A stretch of DNA of 64,000 nucleotides, taken from Flavobacterium sp. Root186. Lineage in GTDB: Bacteria; Bacteroidota; Bacteroidia; Flavobacteriales; Flavobacteriaceae. The stretch covers positions 124,001 to 188,000 of the forward strand of contig NZ_LMHW01000011.1 in the NCBI RefSeq assembly GCF_001428525.1. The letters run 5' to 3'. Below the pieces are notes generated by a model, which was not told the DNA's origin, made no database searches, and saw only the letters and a list, made by a program, of their open reading frames with translations. Positions 44,333 through 53,169 of this stretch are shown here, in pieces. How positions within the stretch are numbered: position 1 is the first letter of the stretch; each line of letters opens with the position of its first letter. The position numbers were made by a program, and so were the translations under genes.

Positions 44333-44791
44333 TTAGTTTTGCAGACGTAAAAAACCTTTTACGCTTTTTATATCACGTTTTCTTCTGGCTACTTTGTAGC
44401 CTTCACGGCCTCCGGCCTCATTGGTATTTCCTTCAATGGTGTAAATAGTAGTTCCGGTCACTTTTTCAACGAAACCAGTGTGGCCTGCGCCGTTATTAAA
44501 ATCCATAATGAAAACATCTCCAGGCTGAGGTGTTTTTTTTACTAAAAGGGGTCTCGAATTATATTGATCCAGAACTCCGGCTGTTTTCTTTAAAGGATTT
44601 TTGGCATTAATCTGTAATGCTGCTTTTTGTGTACACCAGTAAACAAAAGCCATGCACCAGGCATATCCTTTTGATAGGCCGACGCTTCTTAAATAAATTT
44701 CAACTTCGGGACCGGAGTTGCTGTTTCTGGGAATTTCTTCGACACCAATTTGTGCCGTGGCGATTTCTAAGGTTTTTTGGATTAGTGTCAT
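44333..44791 (-). CDS. CHAP-domain endolysin
   Basis: 152 aa, a stand-alone CHAP (cysteine/histidine amidohydrolase) domain. Likely catalytic residues are Cys46 in KGYAWCMAFVYWC, His104 in GAGHTGFVEK and Glu120 in YTIEGNT. The fold starts TLEIATAQIGVEEIPRNSNS, as in phage and tailocin peptidoglycan hydrolases. There is no signal peptide, so it depends on a holin for access to the wall; the preceding gene supplies that and overlaps it by four bases (ATGA). Confidence 0.88.
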   Translation of the reverse strand: MTLIQKTLEIATAQIGVEEIPRNSNSGPEVEIYLRSVGLSKGYAWCMAFVYWCTQKAALQINAKNPLKKTAGVLDQYNSRPLLVKKTPQPGDVFIMDFNNGAGHTGFVEKVTGTTIYTIEGNTNEAGGREGYKVARRKRDIKSVKGFLRLQN

Positions 44792-45075
44792 GAATTCTTT
44801 CCGTTAAGCTGTTTAAATTTTTGTAACTCATCAACCAGCTGCTGGTTGATAAGCATAAGTTCTTTGTGCTGTACTTCCATTTTTTTTATGGTATCTGTGG
44901 CAGCAGTAAGGCGAGCGGTAATATCGTCCAGAAGATCACGGTAATATTTTACGGCACTTACTGCGTTGTCAAGTTCGGCGGCGCGGTCTTCTGCTAATGA
45001 TTTTCGCATAGAGAAAAACCAGGTTATAAAAGCGGCAAAAAATGCCGTAAGAGATGGGTATAGAAACTGTTCCAT
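44788..45075 (-). CDS. Holin-like small membrane protein
   Basis: 95 aa with a single N-terminal transmembrane helix (residues 4-21, FLYPSLTAFFAAFITWFF) and a long cytoplasmic or periplasmic coiled coil (30-88). Size, topology and the ATGA overlap with the endolysin gene fit a holin; an inner-membrane spanin subunit is the alternative. It is the first gene of the lysis-toxin operon, preceded by the palindromic leader. Confidence 0.6.
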   Translation of the reverse strand: MEQFLYPSLTAFFAAFITWFFSMRKSLAEDRAAELDNAVSAVKYYRDLLDDITARLTAATDTIKKMEVQHKELMLINQQLVDELQKFKQLNGKNS

Positions 45076-45177
45076 TGGTATTAATGTTGAATATTTGATA
45101 AATATGATTTTGGGGAAACAACAACAGCATGTTGTTTTTGGAAGAAGAGCAATCTTAAAATTCTGCAGTCAAATTAA

Positions 45178-45297
45178 TGCTGTTCTTTCCTTTTGTGATT
45201 GCAAAGATTGGGAGAAAAAAGCCCTAAAAAAAACGAATGCAAGGTGTGCGGACATTAGTATTCTAGGGCTTTACAAAGTTGTACAGAAAGCGAACAG
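45178..45297 (-). promoter_or_regulatory. Conserved leader with palindrome, copy B
   Basis: CTTTACAAAGTTGTACAG (45269-45286), one mismatch from the perfect palindrome at 29349-29366; the flanking TTCTAGGG and GAAC segments and the upstream CTTTTGTGATTGCAAAGAT also align. It lies about 195 bases upstream of the holin gene. The rest of the gap 45298-45390 shows nothing further. Confidence 0.55.
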
Positions 45298-45390
45298 AGC
45301 TCATTTTTACGGAAGTAAATGACTCATCTTTGCACCAATAAAAACAATGTTTTTTAGGAGGTGAAAGATTTCGCTTTTCTTTTATAATAG

Positions 45391-45636
45391 TTAAGAAGGC
45401 TTTTCCTGATTGCTCATAAGTTCTTCGATTTTTTTTAATTCTGAAGTAATAGGCGTACAAAGAATTTCATACAAAGTAGTTCGTGAAATGGGATAAACAG
45501 GATATACATATTTACGCCATACTACCGTAGTAGGAATATCTTCCGTCTTGTGTTTTTGATACAACTCTTTAACAAGTTTGTAGCGCAATAATTTATTTTT
45601 TTGAATTCCGAGACTTCTGTTTGAGGATATAGGCAT
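45391..45636 (-). CDS. Small phage-type protein, possible HTH
   Basis: 81 aa, basic. Includes KYVYPVYPISRTTLYEILC, which resembles a recognition-helix region (ISRTTLYEIL), so a small DNA-binding regulator is possible. It is the last early gene before the conserved leader and the lysis operon, a place where phages often encode a late activator. Family not recognised. Confidence 0.5.
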   Translation of the reverse strand: MPISSNRSLGIQKNKLLRYKLVKELYQKHKTEDIPTTVVWRKYVYPVYPISRTTLYEILCTPITSELKKIEELMSNQEKPS

Positions 45637-46071
45637 GATGTGATATTTATTGAGTGATAGAAAATGAAGAGAGATTTTTTGAAAAGAGAAGAATTATTAA
45701 AAGGAAGATTTAATCATGATTACGAATTATTTGAATACTAAATAATGACATAAAGATTTACAGCAGCCAAACCATTTAATCTTTTTAAGTAATGGTTTTT
45801 CTACTTCAAATGCCATTTTTTGAACCTCGTTCTGAGGTACTATTTGTTAAAGATTATTTTTTAACAATTGAGGTCAGTACACTTCCTATCATGATCTCGT
45901 TCCGCAGCTCTAAAGACTGGGAACTCTATAGAAAGAATGGTTTTTGGCTGCTTTTTTTGGGTAAAAACCGCCCATCTTCGGTTTCTGTTTTCCTTCAGAA
46001 AGAAGTGAAAAACAGGAACCATTTTTTTATGTTTACTTAAGTTTTTATAATGTAGATATTGAGGAATTTAT
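45637..46071. other. 435-bp gap with a plus-strand hairpin
   Basis: No convincing gene. A possible 29-codon minus ORF (45727-45816, MAFEVEKPLLKKIKWFGCCK start) is weakly supported. On the plus strand, GGTTTCTGTTTTC / GAAAAACAGGAACC (45978-46021) followed by a T-run makes a terminator-like hairpin, opposite to all neighbouring genes. An antisense or regulatory RNA is possible. Confidence 0.4.
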
Positions 46072-46272
46072 TTAGCCTTTGTAGGTGGCTGTTGTGTGTT
46101 TTTTAAATCTCGGATTTTTAATTACGATGCTTTCATATTGATTAAAAGCCTGACGTTCCTTATTAGATAAATCATTTTTGCAGTTCCAGTTTCCAAGTCC
46201 GTCTTTAAAAATGGTATGTTCATTGACCTTGTAACTTTCGTGGTCAGTAATTGGCTTTATTTTTACGCTCAT
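46072..46272 (-). CDS. Small conserved phage-type protein
   Basis: 66 aa, basic, soluble (HTIFKDGLGNWNCKNDLSNK in the middle). Family not recognised. Its start overlaps the end of the upstream small membrane gene by 29 bases, as is common in compact phage early operons. Confidence 0.5.
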   Translation of the reverse strand: MSVKIKPITDHESYKVNEHTIFKDGLGNWNCKNDLSNKERQAFNQYESIVIKNPRFKKHTTATYKG

Positions 46273-46405
46273 TTAAGTATTGTTTAAAAATTATTTTGAT
46301 TCTGAAATAAAACCATTCACGGAATAAAAGAATAGGTTTTAAGTTGGTAGCAATAAGCAGAAGCGCTAAAAGAGCCGACGCGTAAATATCATTATTAGGC
46401 TGCAT
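46244..46405 (-). CDS. Small membrane protein
   Basis: I choose the start at 46405 (MQPNNDIYASALLALLLIAT, 53 aa), since the longer frame to 46444 runs deep into the DUF3164-type gene. One hydrophobic helix (9-25) and a basic C-terminal half. It overlaps both neighbours slightly. Role unknown. Confidence 0.45.
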   Translation of the reverse strand: MQPNNDIYASALLALLLIATNLKPILLFREWFYFRIKIIFKQYLNERKNKANY

Positions 46406-47111
46406 GACTTTGTTCGTTTTGCTGGTTAAAGAAATTAAAAGCATATCCCTGTAAAAAATCTACAGACGACATAGACAACGGAATATTGGTTTTTACACCA
46501 TTTTCATCAATTCTGTTCGCCTCAATAAACCAGCTTGAGCGGATTGGTTTAAAAGAAGAAGCGATAATTTCAACACCATCGGTAAATTCTTCATTATTAA
46601 ATTCTTTAGTTAATTTTTGAAGCTCCAAAACACGCGAACCTTTTAAATTTCCTTTAGCATCTTTTTTTAATAAATTGAAAACAATTTTTACCAATGATGC
46701 TGTTTCTTTACTGGTAGAAAGCGACGAAATGTAATTTTGTACTTTTTCAATCCCAATTGTAACCGTATCATCCCAGCCTTCATTAATACGATAACCAATC
46801 GTGATTTCTTCTTTATCATTAGAAAAAGTATGAGACATCTGCTTTTCTTTAAAACCATAAACCTGATTCTTTAAATCCAGAATAGTCTCAAACAACTGAA
46901 AAGTTTCTGTTTTCGCATTTCGCATCATTTCAGAAGTTTCGTGCAACCTCGAAAGTGCTTTCGGAATAGTTTCGGCTACCAGTTTTTTATAAGCATCTCG
47001 TTCTTCATTCTTTTTATTTTCAATTCGGTTTAAAGCTTCTTTTAATTGCTGTGCAGAAAATTGAGATAAATCCATAGATGGGTTAATTGTATTTGTTAAC
47101 GGCGTGTTCAT
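46395..47111 (-). CDS. DUF3164-type protein (Mu-like phage early gene)
   Basis: 238 aa. N-terminal half is helical (KLVAETIPKALSRLHETSEM). The C-terminal half carries VKIVFNLLKKDAKGNLKGSR-VLELQKL and EFTDGVEIIASSF, ending in an Ala-rich tail. I associate this with DUF3164, found in the early region of Mu-like prophages near the transposition genes; the link is from memory and unverified. Neither a MuA-like nor a MuB-like gene is present here, so the early region is reduced. Confidence 0.6.
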   Translation of the reverse strand: MNTPLTNTINPSMDLSQFSAQQLKEALNRIENKKNEERDAYKKLVAETIPKALSRLHETSEMMRNAKTETFQLFETILDLKNQVYGFKEKQMSHTFSNDKEEITIGYRINEGWDDTVTIGIEKVQNYISSLSTSKETASLVKIVFNLLKKDAKGNLKGSRVLELQKLTKEFNNEEFTDGVEIIASSFKPIRSSWFIEANRIDENGVKTNIPLSMSSVDFLQGYAFNFFNQQNEQSHAA

Positions 47112-47144
47112 AGTAATTGGCTTTTAGTTTTTATAATAATTTAG

Positions 47145-47420
47145 TTATGCACATAAGATTTCTTCCTTAAAGGGATCACCGTAATAAGGTTTAAAATTAT
47201 AGTGATCAGCAAGTCTCAAGACTTCTTTTAATTTGTTTTCAATTGCTTGTGAAACGGGGCGGGGAGAAGCGGTTTCATCGTCCAGAATATGCATCCATTG
47301 AAAACGTTCCTGATTAATGCAGATTCTTTCTCCGGGTGTAAAAGATCTCGATCTTTCAGAACAATATTGAAGTGCCAGATACAATTGTGCAATTCTTGCT
47401 TCGATTTGATTTCTACTCAT
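47145..47420 (-). CDS. Small phage-type early protein
   Basis: 91 aa, soluble (RNQIEARIAQLYLALQYCSE start; HYNFKPYYGDPFKEEILCA end). Not recognised. Part of the early operon; it overlaps the preceding 45-aa gene by eight bases. Confidence 0.55.
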   Translation of the reverse strand: MSRNQIEARIAQLYLALQYCSERSRSFTPGERICINQERFQWMHILDDETASPRPVSQAIENKLKEVLRLADHYNFKPYYGDPFKEEILCA

Positions 47421-47550
47421 GATTTTTATTTAATAAGGTTCGTAATTTTTTGATATCAGATTCTATTAAGTTTCTCTCGGGACTGTTTGGATTTTCAATC
47501 AGCCAATTTTCCAGTTCCTGAATTTTTTCCTTGATTTGATTTGTTTCCAT
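47413..47550 (-). CDS. 45-aa first gene of the early operon
   Basis: ATG at 47550 gives METNQIKEKIQELENWLIEN then PNSPERNLIESDIKKLRTLL and stop at 47413. Amphipathic helical, preceded by an A/T-rich leader with AAAATAATAAAAATG. The eight-base overlap with the next gene and helical composition support a real small gene. Confidence 0.5.
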   Translation of the reverse strand: METNQIKEKIQELENWLIENPNSPERNLIESDIKKLRTLLNKNHE

Positions 47551-47761
47551 TTTTATTATTTTAAGTAATGATGAATAATGTTTTTTAATTTTAATGATTA
47601 ATATTACTAGTTATTCGTAGTTTTATTCTCATTTAGTGTAGTGGTTTGTTTTTATTTTTCTACGACTTATATATGTTTTAATTATTTTATAATCAGTATT
47701 TTGAATATGATTTTGAACTTAGGTGTAATTTCTGTATCGCATAAAATTGTGTGTATTTGTC

Positions 47762-47847
47762 TTGTTTTTGATATTTATTTTTCTTTACTTTGCAAATATA
47801 ATGTAAAATAATACATTAAAACAAATTTTTAACGTAAAAAAATACAT
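47762..47847 (+). promoter_or_regulatory. Repressor promoter and paired operators
   Basis: Two matching 16-bp dyads, ATGTAAAATAATACAT (47801-47816) and ACGTAAAAAAATACAT (47832-47847), centred 31 bases apart, lie between a Bacteroidota-type promoter (TTG at 47762, TTACTTTG at 47785, spacer 20) and the repressor start. Likely autoregulatory operators. The rest of the divergent gap 47551-47761 probably holds the early promoter, but no clear motif is seen. Confidence 0.5.
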
Positions 47848-47853
47848 CTTTTT

Positions 47854-48537
47854 ATGGGGTCAACTGAAAGAATAAGAGAATATCTTGATTATAAAGGGAT
47901 TACTAAATATAAATTCTGTAATGAGTTAGGCTTTTCTAATAAGTTTTTAGATAACAGCAGTAATATGGGAACAGATAAAGCGTGTAAAATTTTACACTAC
48001 TATCCGGAGATAAATTCTGAATGGCTTTTAACCGGAAACGGATCCATGATAAAAGAGGATAACACTAATATTGTAATTATGAGTAATGACCGAAAAACAA
48101 TCGATTCACTGCATGTGAGCCAGGAAATACCCTTATATGACTTAGAAGCTGTGGCGGGTTTAAGAGAATTATTTAACAGCGGAAAACCGCAAAGAGTTCT
48201 CGATACAATAAAAATTCCAAATCTTCCAAAATGTGACGGAGCCATTTCTGTAACTGGAGATAGTATGTATCCGCTTTTAAAATCCGGAGATATTGTCCTT
48301 TATAAAGAAACCGAATTTGAAAATATCTTTTTCGGAGAAATGTATCTTTTAAGCGTCAAGTTAAATGACTGGGAAGAATATATTACGGTAAAATATGTTC
48401 AGAAATCAGAGCAGGGAATGGAGTTTGTAAAATTGGTAAGTCAGAATTCGCATCATCAGCCCAAAGACATTCATATTTCAAAAATATCTGCATTGGCACT
48501 TATAAAAGCCAGCATTCGTATTAATACGATGATGTAA
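47854..48537 (+). CDS. LexA/CI-type repressor (HTH + S24 peptidase)
   Basis: 227 aa. Residues 1-62 form a phage-repressor-like helix-turn-helix. The linker contains the Ala101-Gly102 pair (EAVAGLRELF) expected at the self-cleavage site. Residues 125-220 are the S24 peptidase, with Ser137 (VTGDSMYPLLKSGD) and Lys180 (YITVKYVQ) as the catalytic dyad. Such repressors cleave themselves after RecA activation, linking prophage genes to DNA damage. It is divergent from the 40-kb cluster and preceded by two operator-like dyads. Confidence 0.88.
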   Translation: MGSTERIREYLDYKGITKYKFCNELGFSNKFLDNSSNMGTDKACKILHYYPEINSEWLLTGNGSMIKEDNTNIVIMSNDRKTIDSLHVSQEIPLYDLEAVAGLRELFNSGKPQRVLDTIKIPNLPKCDGAISVTGDSMYPLLKSGDIVLYKETEFENIFFGEMYLLSVKLNDWEEYITVKYVQKSEQGMEFVKLVSQNSHHQPKDIHISKISALALIKASIRINTMM

Positions 48538-48562
48538 GCTTTGCCTATTGTTATAAAAAGTC

Positions 48563-48598
48563 AAACCCTTTAAATTAGTTATATTTAAAGGTTTTTTA
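48563..48598 (+). terminator. Terminator of the repressor gene
   Basis: AAACCCTTTAAAT / ATTTAAAGGTTTT hairpin with a T-run, 26 bases after the repressor stop. Confidence 0.7.
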
Positions 48599-48768
48599 TG
48601 TTTTTATCCCAACAAAAGTACAAATACACCCCTTCAAAAGAAAGAATAACCACTCTCATTTTTTGTATTAGATTTACCTTGCAGTGCAATTGATTTATTT
48701 TTTTTCTAAGTTTAGAGCAAAATAAACCAATCCTATTTATTTAGTCACTGATCTCAGTAAATCAATTT

Positions 48769-51700
48769 ATGAAGGACATTAAAATTTACCTTTTAAGTTT
48801 TATATTATTTTTTTCAATTCCTTTTGAAGCCAATTCTCAGGAATCAGATTTATATTTTGATCATATTGATTATGATGTGAGTTTTTCGCAGAGTATGATT
48901 TCGAGTATTCATCAAACTAAAAAAGGATTTGTCTGGATAGGGACTGCAAACGGATTAATTAGTTACGACGGCTATAATTTTCTAAGATATGTCTACAATA
49001 AAGATATACTGAACACGATTAGCAACAATCATATCAATGTAATTTTAGAGGACAGCCAAAAAGAACTTTGGATAGGAACCAACAACGGATTGAATCTTTT
49101 CAATAAAAAAGAGAACAATTTTTTAAGAGTTGATGTTCAAAAAGTTAAAGGCGGAAGAAACTACATTTCATCAATCATTCAGGATGATCAAAATAGAATC
49201 TGGATTGGGACTTTCGGCGGAATTAAACGCTTAAACAAAAAGCAGTATTTATTAGAAGAAATTTCAAACGACCATAATTCTCCTTTTAGAAAAAGCAGGG
49301 TTTTATCACTTTTTTATGATCGTAATTATGGCGTTTTCGTGGGAACATCAAAAGGATTGGAATGTTTTGATCCTAAAAATGGTTCACGAAAAGAACTTCC
49401 TGAAATTTTAAAGGAAAATGATGCCCTTATTCATTCTAAAATTTGGAAAATAATCAAAGAAAAAAACGGGGATTTATGGTTTGCCACCGAAGCCAATGGG
49501 GTATTTCACTACGATACAGCCGGAAATTCCGTGAAAAATTATCTGCAGAATCCTAATAACAGGAAAAGTTTGTCTTCAAATTGGGTAAACGATATTGTTA
49601 ATGTTGATGCCAATACTATTTGGTTTGCCACCAAAAATGGTTTATGTGTTTATAAAAAAGACAAAAAAGAGTTTACCAAATACCAGCACAATCCGTTAGC
49701 AAGTTACAGTTTGTCTGATGATGATATAAAATGCTTTTTAAAAGACCGTCACGATGATATCTGGATTGGCACCAATGGCGGAGGCGTGAATTTTTTTCAG
49801 AAAACCAATACCAATTTTACCAACGTAAGAGAAGTTATTAAACCTAATTTCGGATTAAACAGCGCCCTGGTAAATGCCGTTTCTAAAGAAAATAATAATG
49901 CTGTCTGGGTAGGAACAAACGGCGGTGGTTTAAATTTTCTCGACTTCAGAAATAATAGAAATTCCTCTTATTTAATTGATACCAATGATTTTGATAAAAG
50001 CGTAAATATGATCACTGCTTTGGTCAATCAGAATCAGGAGAATTTGTTTTGCGGTACTTTTAACGGATTATACAAGTTTAACAAAAGCAGTAAAACCTTC
50101 AATAAAATACCGCTTTCACCAAACCCAAAAGATCGTGACAGACCCATTACTTCTTTATTACTGGATAATGGAGATTTATGGGTAGGAACAAACGGAAACG
50201 GACTAAAAAAAATACTTCAGGACGGAACCATTGAAAGTTATATGGCCGACGGAACTTCAAATGCCCTTAGCGATAATTTTATTACAGATATAGCAAACAG
50301 GGAAAATGGTTTGTGGATTGCCACGCAGTATGGTTTAAACTATTTTGATAAAAAACTAAAAAAAGTTACCAAAATCTATAAATCAGGAAAAGCCAGCGGA
50401 TTGCCAAATAATAGTCTTACCGTTATGTTTACCGATTCTAAAAATAGATTTTGGGTAGGTTCTGAAAGCGGAGGCATAAATTTATTAAATGAACAATCAG
50501 GGCATTTTTTCGAAATCAACCGAAATATGGGTTTTACAGATGAAACCATCAAAAGTATTTCAGAAGATTCAGAAGGAAATATCTGGGTGAGCGACAATAA
50601 TTTGTTATACAAAATCAGAACAAAGAAATTTAAAACAACTCCCAATATTTCTGATTTTGAGATTATTTCCTATTCTGCAAAACACGGTTTAAAAGTAAAA
50701 CAGTTTTCAAATAACAGCAGTTTAAGACTCAATAATAACGAACTCGTATTTGGATCTTCAAACGGTTTGATTCATTTTAATCCGTTCAAATTGATCAAAA
50801 CACCAGATAATGCAGAGATCGTTCTAACCAAACTTATTGTAAACAATGAAGAAATCAGGCCGGGAAATAAAGATGTCGATTTACAGGAAGATATAAGCGA
50901 AATTCAGGAAATCACATTAAATCATGATCAGGGATATATTGGTTTGGAATTTAGTGCAATGAATTTTGTTTCTCCGGAAAAAAATGAATATGCATATAAG
51001 TTGGAAAGTTCGTTTAATAAAGACGACTGGCACACCATTGGCTCACAACATTATATAAATCTGACCAATTTAAATTCAGGAACTTATCTTTTAAAAATCA
51101 AAACTTCAGATGGAGGCGGAAAATGGAACCCAGCCATTAAAACCTTAAAAATTATTATGTTGCCGCCGTGGTGGAAAACCTGGTGGGCTTTTATTTTCTA
51201 TTTCGGATTACTGCTTGCTGCATCTATTTTGTTATTTAGATTTTTGAGAAATCGAGAATTGCTAAAGCAGGCATTTTATTTGGAACAGGTTGAAAAAGAA
51301 AGACAAGAAGAATTATACAAAATGAAACTGGATTTCTTTACCAATGTTTCGCACGAAATTAGAACGCCGTTAACGCTTATAAGCGGGCCTGTTGAAGAAT
51401 TATTAAGCGGAGCCGAGAAGAATTCTAATCTCGAACAGAAACTAAAGGTTATAAAAAATAATTCAGACCGATTATTGAAATTGGTAAATGAATTAATGGA
51501 TTTCAGAAAAGCCGAAAAAGGAAGTATGAAAATTTATTGCGAAGAGCAGGATATCGTTTCTTTTTGTTTTGATATTTACGAATCCTTCCGCGGATTTGCA
51601 GTCGCGAAAAAAATCGATTACAAATTTGTTCTCAATATCAATACAGCGATGCTTTATTTTGATAAAAATCAGATGGAGAAAGTGATTTATAATCTGCTTT

Positions 51701-52899
51701 CGAATGCCTTTAAATTTACCAGTAAAAATGGCAGAATCACTTTGGCTGTCGAACAAAAAGAAGAATCAGATTCGATAGAAATTAAAGTAAAAGACAACGG
51801 AATTGGAATTCCTGAAAATAGAAAAAAGAAAATTTTCAAGAACTTTTTCCAATTAGACGATCGCGGAAGCACCAATATGGGAAGCGGTATTGGGCTTGCT
51901 TTGAGCAAAAGCATTGTAGAACTGCATCACGGGGAAATCAAAGTGCAGACAGAAGCCGATGCCAATTTCAATACCATCTTTACTATTACTCTAAAGAAAG
52001 GAAAAGATCATTTTAAAAAATCTCAGATTGTTGAAAACGCAGTCAAAATAGAAAATGCAAATCCAATTTCTGATGTTGAAACTGAAATTGAAACTTACGA
52101 AGCAGAATATTTTGAAGAAACAGAAAACAACACCAAAAAGACAGTTCTTGTAATTGAAGACAATGAAGAAGTACTCTCTTTTGTTTATGATATTTTATAC
52201 AGCGATTACAAAGTTCTCAAATTTACAAATGGTTTGAAAGCGTTGGAATATATGGAAAAAGAAATTCCAGATCTTATCGTAACCGATGTTATGATGCCGG
52301 AAATGGATGGATTTGAACTCTGTAAAATTTTAAAAACAAACCAAAACACCAATCATATTCCGGTAATATTGTTAACTGCAAAATCTTCCACTTTAAACAG
52401 AATTGAAGGACTTTCGATAGGAGCAGATGCTTATATTTCAAAACCTTTCAGTATTGAAGAATTAAAACTGACGATAGCCAATTTGTTATCTGCAAAAGAA
52501 ATAATGCGCCAGAAGTACGGCGAAAGATTTATTTCAGATTCAGAACTGGAAAATGTAAATACGCCCGAAGGTTTATTCGTAAAAAAACTAACCCAGATAA
52601 TCGAAGGCAATATCGATAATACAGATTTTGATGTAAATGATTTGGTTCGGGAAATAGGAATGAGCAGAACGGTACTTTATAAAAAAGTACAAACTCTGAC
52701 GAACCATTCTGTAGCAGGATTTATAAAAAATATGCGATTAAAGAAAGCAGCCAGCTTATTGAGCAATACCAGCTATTCCGTGTCAGAAGTAACTTATATG
52801 GTTGGTTTTAACGACAGAAAGCATTTTAGCAAAGAGTTTAAAAAGTTTTACAATTTATCACCTACAGAATATAAAGGGACACATACCGGGAAAGAGTAA
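48769..52899 (+). CDS. Hybrid two-component system regulator (HTCS) of the PUL
   Basis: 1376 aa. Signal peptide (1-24), then about 14 Reg_prop units (GFVWIGTANGLISYDG and so on) forming two periplasmic propellers, a Y_Y_Y domain (about 730-800), a transmembrane helix (about 808-830), HisKA with His862 (NVSHEIRTPL), HATPase_c (SNAFKFTSKNGRI; GSGIGLALSK), a receiver with Asp1173 (VTDVMMPEMDG), and a C-terminal AraC HTH (RTVLYKKVQTLTNHSV). It senses an oligosaccharide in the periplasm and activates the adjacent SusC/D operon. Confidence 0.95.
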   Translation: MKDIKIYLLSFILFFSIPFEANSQESDLYFDHIDYDVSFSQSMISSIHQTKKGFVWIGTANGLISYDGYNFLRYVYNKDILNTISNNHINVILEDSQKELWIGTNNGLNLFNKKENNFLRVDVQKVKGGRNYISSIIQDDQNRIWIGTFGGIKRLNKKQYLLEEISNDHNSPFRKSRVLSLFYDRNYGVFVGTSKGLECFDPKNGSRKELPEILKENDALIHSKIWKIIKEKNGDLWFATEANGVFHYDTAGNSVKNYLQNPNNRKSLSSNWVNDIVNVDANTIWFATKNGLCVYKKDKKEFTKYQHNPLASYSLSDDDIKCFLKDRHDDIWIGTNGGGVNFFQKTNTNFTNVREVIKPNFGLNSALVNAVSKENNNAVWVGTNGGGLNFLDFRNNRNSSYLIDTNDFDKSVNMITALVNQNQENLFCGTFNGLYKFNKSSKTFNKIPLSPNPKDRDRPITSLLLDNGDLWVGTNGNGLKKILQDGTIESYMADGTSNALSDNFITDIANRENGLWIATQYGLNYFDKKLKKVTKIYKSGKASGLPNNSLTVMFTDSKNRFWVGSESGGINLLNEQSGHFFEINRNMGFTDETIKSISEDSEGNIWVSDNNLLYKIRTKKFKTTPNISDFEIISYSAKHGLKVKQFSNNSSLRLNNNELVFGSSNGLIHFNPFKLIKTPDNAEIVLTKLIVNNEEIRPGNKDVDLQEDISEIQEITLNHDQGYIGLEFSAMNFVSPEKNEYAYKLESSFNKDDWHTIGSQHYINLTNLNSGTYLLKIKTSDGGGKWNPAIKTLKIIMLPPWWKTWWAFIFYFGLLLAASILLFRFLRNRELLKQAFYLEQVEKERQEELYKMKLDFFTNVSHEIRTPLTLISGPVEELLSGAEKNSNLEQKLKVIKNNSDRLLKLVNELMDFRKAEKGSMKIYCEEQDIVSFCFDIYESFRGFAVAKKIDYKFVLNINTAMLYFDKNQMEKVIYNLLSNAFKFTSKNGRITLAVEQKEESDSIEIKVKDNGIGIPENRKKKIFKNFFQLDDRGSTNMGSGIGLALSKSIVELHHGEIKVQTEADANFNTIFTITLKKGKDHFKKSQIVENAVKIENANPISDVETEIETYEAEYFEETENNTKKTVLVIEDNEEVLSFVYDILYSDYKVLKFTNGLKALEYMEKEIPDLIVTDVMMPEMDGFELCKILKTNQNTNHIPVILLTAKSSTLNRIEGLSIGADAYISKPFSIEELKLTIANLLSAKEIMRQKYGERFISDSELENVNTPEGLFVKKLTQIIEGNIDNTDFDVNDLVREIGMSRTVLYKKVQTLTNHSVAGFIKNMRLKKAASLLSNTSYSVSEVTYMVGFNDRKHFSKEFKKFYNLSPTEYKGTHTGKE

Positions 52900-52921
52900 A
52901 ATTTAAATACAGGTTTTATTG

Positions 52922-52952
52922 TAGAGACGCACAACAGTGCGTCTTTTTTTAT
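52922..52952 (+). terminator. Terminator after the HTCS gene
   Basis: AGACGCACAACAGTGCGTCT hairpin followed by seven T. The remaining gap to 53169 should contain the SusC promoter; no consensus pair is convincing. Confidence 0.8.
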
Positions 52953-53169
52953 GCATAAACGAATATGCCTTAAAAAAAACAAAAAATGCGTTTCAAATAA
53001 TTTTTTAAGGTTTTTATTACGAATATCATTTTTAAAGGTTTTAAAACTATAAATAAACACATTGACGCCCCTAAAAGCGAATGTTATCCTCCCCTCAAAC
53101 CGTCATTTATTAATCACATTTGCAATGAAATCATAACTGATTTCTATCTAACTAACCAAAAAATAACTT

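Noticed and set aside
45263..45460. 65-codon minus-strand frame overlapping the small HTH-like gene
   Set aside because: It shares bases with a better-supported frame and extends into the conserved non-coding leader.
45792..46040. 82-codon plus-strand frame in the early phage-like region
   Set aside because: It runs opposite to all neighbours, ends through a terminator hairpin, and has no family resemblance; better explained as non-coding.
7771..47420. Complete prophage or contractile tailocin
   Set aside because: I looked for terminase, portal, capsid, tail sheath, tube, tape measure and baseplate signatures and saw none in this window; only regulation, lysis and fibre-type genes are present.
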